Assembly (NCBI GenBank): GCA_030867875.1
Contig: JAOWCC010001589.1
Span: 88,373,537 to 88,437,536, forward strand
DNA length: 64,000 nucleotides
Origin: Actinernus sp. WN-2022
Lineage: Eukaryota; Cnidaria; Anthozoa; Actiniaria; Actinernidae
Direction: 5' to 3'
Shown here: piece by piece, positions 45,501-57,700 of the stretch
Numbering within the stretch: the first letter of the stretch is position 1
How the letters are laid out: each line of letters starts with the position of its first letter
The notes under the pieces: model-generated
What the model was told of the DNA's origin: nothing
Seen by the model: only the letters and a program-made list of their open reading frames with translations
Databases searched by the model: none
Position numbers and translations under genes: made by a program

Positions 45501-48500
45501 TAAGTGATGTCATACACTTAACACGACAACCTCGTAGCACGAAATTGTGTGCATAAAAAAGTAGCCAACCTTGCAAAGATAAATATAACTTTCTTCTTAT
45601 GTAAGTGCATGGTTATTTTTCGGTTAGGCTTAGGGGTAAGTGTCTTAGGGTTGGGTTTATGAAGACATTTTTAGTAGAAATATGCCTCCAAGGCATTGTG
45701 TTCTGCAGGCGAGGGTTAAGTGTATGACATCACTTCCACTGAATAAACCTTTGTTTAAAGCTGAACAAAGGGAACAGCCTCCAGTAATGGTGAACATTTA
45801 GATTCAATATTCAGAGCTAAAAAAATATGACTTCCTGTCATTGTATCGAAAAACAATTTGAACTGGTAATAATAAATTATATCAACTCTATTTTATGAAT
45901 ATGCAAAAACATTGATATGTCAAAATTTGATCGTAGTGGTACATTAAGGATTTTCTTGACTATAATAATGACAAAAATAATAATGAGAACCTGAAGAAAT
46001 TCCTTCAGAAGAGCTTCAAACGAAAGAACACAAAAGAGTTTTTGCAGCATAAAGAGTTTTTACTAACAGTGAGTTAAGTAAATAGGAATAAAGAAGATTT
46101 ATTAGAGTAGTTTAATTGTCCTTAGCATAACCCAGTACCGTCTATTGACAAACTTGCCATCTGATTATAAAGGCTAGCTTGGTGCTGTCTATCAATCAAT
46201 AGTCAACCATGCACGTTGGAGACAAAAATCACTTAGTTTTTCTGCTATTAAAGTTGATAGAATTGGTGGCTTGGTTATGCTAAAACAATTAGACTTGTCG
46301 CTCTTGGTTTCTATTGACTTTGACAGTTGACTCTGGGCTGCACCCCTTGCCAACCATCTGCTGATAGCTAGAATACTTGAGCTTGCAGTCTAATTGAAGG
46401 GGTCCGTGCAAGAACAACGTAAGTGACTTCTGATCAAATTCCAAATTCTTCTTGATATTCTTTGTTTTCTAAGAGAGAATTTAGAACTTGATCAAAAGTC
46501 ACTTACGTTGTTCTTGCACGGACCCCTTCAATTGTTAAATATTAATGTAATAACAAGATAATTACATGGTGATTTGAAGATAATTGAAGTTAATTATCTT
46601 CTTGAGTCCAAATCATTTCACTCGTTTTCTGCACTCACTTGTAAACTGTTTTGACTCTCCAGGGGCGAATGCAATTCAATGAAACTTTTACACATGCAGT
46701 CATGTATTTTACAAGTTTGGCCATGGTTTACTAGGATTGAAACATTATGGCCAGACTTGTAAAGTACACAACATGTAAAAGTTTCATTGAATTTGGCCCC
46801 ATGATAAACTTCATACACAGTGTAACATATTTTGTGGGAGTAATTTGAGTGAATGACATTATAATATTAGCAGGATGTGTGTGACACAGGGGTTAGGTGC
46901 TTTTTTGACTTTTTGTGTGATATGTACAAGTGTTTTGAATCACTTGATTCCTAAATATTGACACGTTTACCACATTTCTTTGAACTCTTCTCTGTCTTTT
47001 TTTCCACACAGGTCATCCCAGTGATGAGAGGTAAAGTTGTGTTTTCATCATGAATTATTGTTCTGTTAAAATGTCATTATCATAAGCAGAACATTAAGTT
47101 TTATAGCGTTGCTTAAGGATGAAATGAACCTAAAACCTGAAACTATTTCTTAGGTGATGGCGTTTACCAAAAGGGTGTGGATTTTGCCATTGAAGAACTG
47201 AATGATGGGCAGTGGGTACATGTGTTTCCAGAAGGTATGATTGTGTTGATATGTTACCAATGTCTCAGCGTCAGCCAGGGGTTTTGGGTATACTAGCTGG
47301 TATCAAGGGTTTTTAAATTGAGTATACAGTATTTTTTACATTGAAACATTGGTGTACGTATTTAGTTTATTTAAATTTGGGGATTTTCTGGTATAAAGTA
47401 TACAGCAAGATTTTATCATATGATTTGAGTGTCATGATTTAGAGTATTAGCCAGGGGTATACCACTACCCCCTCCCCTAGCTCCCTCCCTCCCCTCCCTC
47501 CCTTCCCTCCCTCCCTTTCGGGCATTACAAGGATTAGACCTGAGACCCATTGGCTCCCCTTCACACTTAACATGGGCCGAAAGGAATTATGGGCACACAG
47601 AATATTTTTTGACAGGGAAACTCTATACGGTTTCGTCTTAAGAATCTTTTATAAGTCCTCAGGCGAACCACAAACCTGGCCCGACACGACTATCTTTGGA
47701 AAGCTCACTAACCACGAAACTTACTGAAATGGCCTTCTTAGCTCCAAAATATTACAGTTTGCTTCGCCTGAAGACACAACATCATGTAAATCTCCAGTGA
47801 TAACAAACCACCTTTTAGTCAAACAGTTCTCCATTCAACCATGAGTTAAGCCGGCAACTTAATGATGTCCAACAACACTTTACACAGAGTCACTCTTTCC
47901 AAATATTAGGCTGCCATTCCAACAAGAACCTCTGATCTACCGGTTTCAACCATCTCTCCAGTTTGGCGGCTAGCAAAAGTCTGTTCGAATGGTTAGCAAT
48001 TTCCCGCCCAATATACAACAAATGAGTGTCAGGGCACAACAATTTTGTTTTTCTAAACCTTCTAAATCTCCCCCCCCACCTATTAGAATAGCAAAACAAT
48101 AACAACTCTTTTTGCTGTAGAAATGACTCAATGGCTTGCTTAATTGTTTATTCTTTCATTTATTTGAGATTTCAAGTGATATCCTAACATTCTAGATTAG
48201 AAATTACGGGTTTTCTTAATCAAAAAGCGAAGTTGGCTATCAAGAGTTTTCAAATTGTCATTTGATCAGTTTTTGTACGCAGCCATTCAATGTTTAAAAT
48301 GCTCTATTATCTTTCCATACTATGGGCCGTTATCGCAGTTCAGCCATCTTGGATAAAACAATAGTTTTGGCCAGGGTAGCTAGCTCGCACTGGTTGGTTT
48401 CAGAACGAGTTTACCGGACGGAAACAAAGGTTTTTATTCTCTTGGGACTCAACATGGCCGCTGTGCGATAAAAGCCCATTATCAAATTACTGAACTTACA

Positions 48501-48708
48501 TTTGTAATCGAAGTAAGACTGCATTGTTTCCACATTGTTTCACATTCCATTGTTTGTTGATTGATTGATTGTTACTTTGTTAAGGTGGAATTGTAGAAGA
48601 TGGGTCACTTGTGCGGCTCAAGTGGGGTATGTAGTTTAATATTGCAAGGCTTACTGTAGTTTTAAGATCTGTTCAGGTTTGCTCTGTGAAGTGAACCTCA
48701 AACAGACC

Positions 48709-48742
<34 letters not shown>

Positions 48743-51700
48743 ACTTACATGAAAAATGGGTATGTATGTGAGGCCAAGAGGCTCAAACCATGACCCTGTT
48801 TGACCCAAAATCCGAGCTCCAAAACCCTGATTGCCCCCTTTTTGGGGGAAAAAAACCCTTATTGCCCCTTCTTTAAATTGTTTTAAAAACACGGTCGGAT
48901 ATATATCCCGGCCGGTATACCGCGTACCGGGATTGCATGCAAAATACGGAACATTTCAAGTCGGGACGTGGTATTGGGTAAACAAATCAGCAGATGGAGT
49001 ACATAGATAAGTACTGAAGTACGAATTAGTGGCGTCATAATGTAAGGGACCTCAGTGCTTGCATGTGGACAGGCGATCAAAATGCGACATCAGAATGTAT
49101 TTTTTTCGACATAGTAGCTAAAACAAACTGAACCCTAACTGCCTAAAAAATACTGAACCCCGACCCTGACTGCACCCAAATTATACTCCAATCCTGACCC
49201 TGATCTGCCCAAATCAGGTCAAAACCCTGACCCTACCTGCCCAAACTGAGCTCAAAACCCTGACCCACCCGGGCGGCACATACATAATACGTCACAAACA
49301 GGAGTACACCCCCCCCCCGGAAACAGACCCAGTCTATTTGTTGTTTGTGTATACAATAGTTTTAATGACTGTGTTCTATTGTACATGTGTAAGTTTTAAC
49401 TCCAAAATATATATTTTAGGAACCCTTCTAATAAAAATTAATGACAAAAACTAACTTTCAAGATAAATATTAAGTATGTTTCTGAGTTGAAAAAATATGT
49501 TCTTTTGAAAAGGAAATTTATATATTCAAAGCTTGATGTGTAAGAAACTATCAACAACAACACTGTTAGCAGAGTTCTTATGATGGTATTTATTGCAGGT
49601 GTAGGAAGGTTAATTGCAGAGTCCAAAGTCACTCCAATAGTGTTGCCATTCTGGCATGTTGGTATGTAGAACTGCTGGCTGAATTGTTGTTGTATTTACA
49701 CTACTGTTAGCCTCAAGCCTTTTTAAGTCTAATATAAATTATAAACCAAGAAATAAGGGTAGGAAATCGGAAAAAGAAAATCAATTATTGATACTTATTA
49801 ACTGACTATAGAGAAAGGAAATAAAGATTAATGAAAAGATAATAGACATTTAGTAAACTAATTATTTAGAGAATTGTTCTGACTGTTAATGATGTTTTAT
49901 ATTTTTTGGAGAAGGAAAGTACATTTCGTTCTTTGAAGTGACTAGGAAGCTTTTGCCAGTGGTTGATTGCCATGAAAGAGATCATTTGTTTACCAGTATT
50001 TGTTCTCACATGTGATTTATAAATGTAAGTTTTGTTTGGCTGTATGTCTAGTATTGTAGTTGTGTACATCACTGGCATATTGAAAAGAATTGTCAAACAA
50101 GTTTGGAGACTGCTGGCTGAAGTGTTGTTGTAATTTACACTACTGTTAGCATCAAGCCTTTTTAAGTCTAATATAAATTATAAACCAAGAAATAAGGGTA
50201 GGAAATCGGAAAAAGAAAATCAATTATTGATACTTATTAATTGACTATAGAGAAAGGAAATAAAGATTAATGAAAAGATAATAGGCATTTAGTAAACTAA
50301 TTATTTAGAGAATTGTTCTGACAGTAAAAATTAATGATGTTTTATATTTTTTTGAGAAGGAAAGTACATTTCGTTCTTTGAAGTGACTAGGAAAATTTTG
50401 CCAGTGGTTGATTGCCATGAAAGAGATCATTTGTTTACCAGTATTTGTTCTCACATGTGATTTATAAATGTAAGTTTTGTTTGGCTGTATGTCTAGTATT
50501 GTAGTTGTGTACATCACTGGCATATTGAAAAGAATTGTCAAACAAGTTTGGAGACTGCTGGCTGAAGTGTTGTTGTAATTTACACTACTGTTAGCATCAA
50601 GCCTTTTTAAGTCTAATATAAATTATAAACCAAGAAATAAGGGTAGGAAATCGGAAAAAGAAAATCAATTATTGATACTTATTAATTGACTATAGAGAAA
50701 GGAAATAAAGATTAATGAAAAGATAATAGGCATTTAGTAAACTAATTATTTAGAGAATTGTTCTGACAGTAAAAATTAATGATGTTTTATATTTTTTAGA
50801 GAAGGAAAGTACATTTCGTTCTTTGAAGTGACTAGGAAAATTTTGCCAGTGGTTGATTGCCATGAAAGAGATCATTTGTTTACCAGTATTTGTTCTCACA
50901 TGTGATTTATAAATGTAAGTTTTGTTTGGCTGTATGTCTAGTATTGTAGTTGTGTACATCACTGGCATATTGAAAAGAATTGTCAAACAAGTTTGGAGAC
51001 TGCTGGCTGAAGTGTTGTTGTAATTTACACTACTGTTAGCATCAAGCCTTTTTAAGTCTAATATAAATTATAAACCAAGAAATAAGGGTAGGAAATCGGA
51101 AAAAGAAAATCAATTATTGATACTTATTAATTGACTATAGAGAAAGGAAATAAAGATTAATGAAAAGATAATAGGCATTTAGTAAACTAATTATTTAGAG
51201 AATTGTTCTGACAGTAAAAATTAATGATGTTTTATATTTTTTTGAGAAGGAAAGTACATTTCGTTCTTTGAAGTGACTAGGAAAATTTTGCCAGTGGTTG
51301 ATTGCCATGAAAGAGATCATTTGTTTACCAGTATTTGTTCTCACATGTGATTTATAAATGTAAGTTTTGTTTGGCTGTATGTCTAGTATTGTAGTTGTGT
51401 ACATCACTGGCATATTGAAAAGAATTGTCAAACAAGTTTGGAGACTGCTGGCTGAAGTGTTGTTGTAATTTACACTACTGTTAGCATCAAGCCTTTTTAA
51501 GTCTAATATAAATTATAAACCAAGAAATAAGGGTAGGAAATCGGAAAAAGAAAATCAATTATTGATACTTATTAATTGACTATAGAGAAAGGAAATAAAG
51601 ATTAATGAAAAGATAATAGGCATTTAGTAAACTAATTATTTAGAGAATTGTTCTGACAGTAAAAATTAATGATGTTTTATATTTTTTTGAGAAGGAAAGT

Positions 51701-54700
51701 ACATTTCGTTCTTTGAAGTGACTAGGAAAATTTTGCCAGTGGTTGATTGCCATGAAAGAGATCATTTGTTTACCAGTATTTGTTCTCACATGTGATTTAT
51801 AAATGTAAGTTTTGTTTGGCTGTATGTCTAGTATTGTAGTTGTGTACATCACTGGCAATTGAAAAGAATTGTCAAACAAGTTTGGCAATTACGCTTTATG
51901 CCATAAATGAGTAAATTTCAAAGCATGTAAACGATAAATGTTATTTACAGTTAGGATGTCTAGGAGATTTAGAGGGGGAGAGTGCTTTCAGTATTTTTCC
52001 CATATGATATATTGCAAAAAAGATCAGTCTTGCTACTTGATTTTGTTTTGTTTGTATTTTTTGTAGACGACTGACTTAGAAGCGCTACCCCGAGTTAGGA
52101 ATAACTTTAAAATTAAGGCAATGACCTATAACATTAATATGGCTACATAATCTACTCTTAGAAAATAATAAGTATGGCTAGATGAAACGCTATAATTTCC
52201 TAGTAACAGAAGGAAAAGGTTGAAAGTAACTTACGATTTACTGGCACAACTCCTTGGTGAGTTTCTTGAGGATTGGGATTCTGGGGGTCGCAGTATGTTT
52301 AATATACAATGGGTGACTAGTTCCTATAAAAACTAGTGTTGATCAGCATCGGCGGGGAAGAGAAACACTAGTATGATCAACTAAGCTCGGTTAGCATAGT
52401 GTTTATCTTCCCCGCCGACGCAGATCAACAATATTTTTTTACAGGAACTAGTCACCCAAATAAAAGTTAAGTCTTATAAAAAGAATCTAAAGGAATCTAA
52501 TTTACGAATGTACTTTTGCTCAGTGTAAACGAGTGTACATGACCGCCTAAGGGTATTTTAACACTTTTTTTAACAATCCTTTCTAAATTGTCCACATTGA
52601 ACCAAAGCCATTTTGTTTGTACGTATGCCGCCAGTGTGAATATAAGCTTTTAGGTGGCCTATAAAAAAGTTAATTAGACATGCATAAGTTGTTAACCCGT
52701 TTTAACAGTTATTTATATTTATTTTAATTGTATCTATTTTGAGGAGCCCATGAGAACCACTTCAAGTAATCGTTAATTTGTTATTATTATTATTCTCTCT
52801 TTAGGAATGGACGATATTCTTCCTAACAAGGCGCCTTACATACCGACAATAATGAAGGTAACATATTCACTGTCATCAGCTGTGCTTTGTTTGCAATGAA
52901 ATGGCTTCTGCGACATTCTTTCATTTGCTCGATTACTATATTTGGGTCAACTTTCAACTATAAGAACCTAGAATCTAATTGAATGGGCCTTTTGCAGCTG
53001 GGCATTCACGTGATTGTACAGGATTGTACTTGATGGCAAAAAATATTTAACTTCATTTATTTAGAAGCCTTGTACGAGATCGGTATTGTTATTAGCAAAA
53101 CCTGTTTGTAAATGCTATTTTTCACCTCCAATCGATTGTCGATCTTTCTAAAACAGCGTTTTAAAAAATGGCTTGCTATCCAGCATCCATGGCAACGTCT
53201 TTCCCATGGGGATCACGAGCTCATTCATGACTGTTGACTGTTGACTGTTAGCTGCAAAAACGTACAACACAAGGTTTGATATTGAAACAAACTTGATTAA
53301 ACGATGTAAATGAGTGTAGTACATATAGCGTGAAGGGTTATAGTTAACTTTGGAACCGCAAGTTAAGTGACGCTCGTCGTGTGACTGGCAAGCGTTTGAA
53401 TCAAACTTGATGAAATCTTGTGAAAAGCGATGTAATTGAGTGTAGTACATATAGCGTGAAGGGTTATAGTTAAAAGTTGGGTTACGCTCGTCGCGTGACT
53501 GGCAAGTGTTACGTCTGCGATTTGAGTCACGCTCGTCGCGTGACTGGCACGCGTCTTAATAGCGTAAGCGCGCTGTAAGTCTGAGTACTAAACCCGGGGG
53601 GGTATTCTACCCAAAGTTGGGTAGGGGTGTGCCGCTGGGGCTCTGAAACCCTTACCCTGTTTAAGACAAAAAAACTCATATTTCCATACCCTGTTAAAGA
53701 CAAAGTGTTAAAATGTTATATCCCTCTATAAGACAAATAACAAATTAACTATACTTGGATGTCAGTGTTTGTGATCTTGTATAATGAGTGTCATCAAGCA
53801 TTAGACTAAATAAAGCACTAGATAAATACCATACCCTGTTCAAGATCTGTCGATGCCGGTGAAAATGGATACCCTGTCTAAGACCAGAAACTCGAAAAAC
53901 CATACCCTGTCCAGCGGATCATCCCCGTATAGTCCATATATGGGAGTACCCCCCCGGGGTACTAAAGCAGATTTCGTATGAGTGGGACAAACTATATATA
54001 TTCCAACTTTATTTAAAAACACGGAGAATTCTAACAGATACAATCTGATTTCCATAGAAGCCGTGTGGTAAAAAATATTCTAATTACAAAATTGCGATAT
54101 ATCTAGGCTAAGCTAATATATTATAATTATGTTTTATTTACAATTTTTCTGGGTCATAAATGATTTAAATAATTATAAAAGATATCCTATCAAATGATAA
54201 CTACTAGATAAATAAATAAATAATTACATTAGTCACTAAGGAGAGTGGTGGTCGCAACTTGTTTCTTAAAAGAAACAAGAGACTTTGTTTCGCGTAGTTT
54301 GGCTGGAAGCCCATTCCATATTTTTGCACCATTGTATGATAAACTTTTTTTCAGGAATTCAGTTCTTGGTTGAGGGAGGCAAAGTTTTGTGTCAGATCCT
54401 CTTAAATTATAATGAGTCGAGTTTCCAACTGTTGTAAATAACTCGGTAAGGCCTGTTGGCGCGAAATTATTTCGGATTTTGTGCATAGTGACCGCTTTGC
54501 GTTTAGCCCTTCGTTCATCTAGTTTATCCCATCCTAGGGTATCTAAAAGTAACCTGGAGGTCGTATTATAGTCTGCTCTAAGAATTAGTCTAGCGGCTCT
54601 GTTTTGAAAAATTTGTAGTTTATCTGAGAGGAATTTTCCAAAATTGTCCCAAACTTCGCAACAATAATCCATGTGCGTCTGAATAAGGGAATCGTAAATT

Positions 54701-57700
54701 GTCATAAGTATATCTTGGGATACGAATGGTCTTATCCTTTTTAGAGCCCCTAGACCAGAAACTATCTTTTTTGTTATGTAATTAATGTGTTCTTCCCATC
54801 TTAGATTTTCGTCTACCACGACTCCAACTGTTTTACTTTCGGTTACTCTTTTTATTGGTCTATTTCCAATTTTTAATGTAGGCATCTTATCTAGATCAGA
54901 TAAGCGTTGTCTCGAGCCGATTATCATGAATTCAGTTTTGGCGACATTTAAGTGTAATTTATTGGCTTTAAGCCAATGGTTAATATTTTGAAGTTCACGA
55001 TTTGCTCTTGATTCGACATCACTTATATTCGAGCCACATATTGTTACATTTGTATCGTCGGCAAACAGACATGGTGTCGATGTTTCTAGACAATTTGGTA
55101 AGTCATTTATATAAATGAGAAACAACAGGGGGCCAAGGATTGTACCTTGAGGCACTCCAAATGTGACTAATCTCTCATTTGACTTAATATTTTGAACCGA
55201 ACATGACTGCATTCTGTCTGATAAATAAGATTGTAATAAACTAATTGACCTATATTTGATTCCATAAAGTTTTAGTTTGTCTAGTAACGATCCGTGATCA
55301 ACAGTATCGAATGCTTTTTTAAGGTCGAGGAAGATAACAATATTAAAAAGACCTCGATCCATGTTTACTAACCACGAATTAGTGGAATTTAATAAGGCTG
55401 TCATTGTTGAATGCAGTCGTCTGAAACCAAATTGCTTGTTTGTTAATAAATTTTGCATAGTAAGATAATTGTATAATTGATCGTATAATATTCTTTCAAA
55501 TACTTTACTCATTACAGGGAGAATTGATATGGGTCTATAGTTGTCCATGTCATTTCGTGGGCCATTTTTATGCAATGGGCTGACTCGGGCCCTTTTCCAG
55601 TCAGTGGGAAATAAACCTGATTCGATAACTACATTAAAGAGGAACGTCAGGGATTCAGAAATGATTGGTCCAGCAGCTTTGATAATTTTAGCAGATATTC
55701 CATCAAGACCCGTTGCCTTCTTAGAGGATAGTTTATTAATAAGCTTGAGTACTCTTGATTCACTTGTAAGACTAAACTCAAACGTACAAGGAGCTTGTTT
55801 AATGTAATATTTAAAGTCAGATGAATTAGTTTCAATAGTTTCTGCGAGTTTAGGACCAATTTCAACAAAGTGATTATTAAAGTGGTCGGCAATTTCGGCA
55901 GGAGATGTAATTGTTTCATTGTTGTACTTAATTTCGTTTACAACCCGATGTTGAACATGCCGTCCCATTAGGTTATTCACTGTTTTCCACGTGCCCTTGG
56001 GATCGCCTTTATTCTTTTCTATTTGTTCGCTAAAATAATCTCGCTTAGCATTTCTTAGTGTATTGTTCACTTTGTTTCTTAAGGCGGTATACGCATACCA
56101 GAAGTCTTTGTTTTTAGTGATAACATACTTTCGCTTCATTTTGTCTCTTTCACGTATGGTCTCTTTAATTTCTTTTGTTACCCAAGGTAAGTTATTTGTT
56201 CTGACTCGTTTTGTTTTCATGGGAGCATGTTTATCTACGACACTTATAAACATAGTTTTCCATGCGGTCCACATTTGATCAGAATTTTCAAGCAACAAAA
56301 GATCTGACCATTGTTGATATTGTAGATCTCTGCGAAAATTATGTAAGTTAAAGTTTTTAAGACTCCTGGTATTAATTATTTTCATTGTTTTTTTACCTAT
56401 GTTATTTATTTTTCGAATTCCAAAAATTAGACTATGATCGCTTATCCCGATATGGACAACGCCAGAGGCAACTATTTTCTCCGGATCGCTGGTGATCAAA
56501 ACATCTAACAACGAGGAACAATTTTCCGTTATACGTGTAGGCTGTTTAATAAGTTGACTAAATTGGTGTAAATCACAGAATGACTTCAGGCGATTAGTAT
56601 TTGAATCTGTGGCGCTGAGCCAATTGCAGTTTAGATCGCCCAACACGTATGACTCTTTGTCTTCATTATCGATGTTTGTTATGATCTGTTCAAGTCTAGA
56701 AAAATATTCTGATGACGAATTTGGTGGTCTATATATGGTGGACAAAATAAATGATTTACTATTAGGCTTTTGAATTTCTACACAAAGAGCCTCGATATCT
56801 TCGGGTACTAAATCGTTTCTCCTTATATAGTTGACTGTATTTCTTAAATAAAAACAAACGCCACCACCAGATCTGGTACGATCGTAGCGAATTAGCTCGT
56901 ACCCGGTTATGTGCATTTCAGAGTTGGACACAGACCAGTCAAGTCTAGTTTCATTTAGGGCTAGAACATCTAAAGGCTGATTCAATAATAAAATTCTCAA
57001 TTCATCGATATGTTTAGGGACGCTAGCGATATTTAGTAGAGCCATTTTAAAGCCTCTCGTTTCAGAAATAATTGACAAATCACTGTTCGGACAAATATTC
57101 TCTGGGTCGTTTATTAATGATGAATTTAGGTCTATGTCAATTTGTTCCGAGTTAGCAATATTACTTATTTGTTTCGGACTTCCACTCTCCCTAATGTCGT
57201 TTAATCAGATAGATTTAGTATAATTGTTAAAATTTATTGCCAATTGTGAGATGCCTTTCTTGTTCGGATGAAGACCTTTGGAGTTGAGGCAAGTTTTATC
57301 TAAGCTATTGTGGGAGATAATAGACCAACTTCGGGACTTAGAAAAAGCACGTAGCGACTTATTTACATCGTGGATTTTAGCATTTAGCTCATCACTGTCA
57401 GATCGTTTAATAATTTCAGAGATCGCGATGCGAGTGTTCGGCAACTGATGTTCGATAACGGAACATAGATCTACAATGTTATTTGCAGTTGTGTTGGCAG
57501 TATCTGATCTTAAATTGTTGGTACCTACGTGTACTATGATGTCTTCTGGAGCTTCACGAATGCTTGGCTTGAAGTAGTCATGCATATCAGTAGTTGTAGC
57601 TCCAGGGAAAGATCTAACTTTCACCTTCAAATCCGCATTTGACATCCTCCAGCCCTCTAATTTAGATATCATAGAGTCTCCTAAGATTGTAACATTACGC

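Noticed and set aside
46618..46818. 66-codon minus-strand frame
   Set aside because: Coincides with a foldback element and is explained by it.
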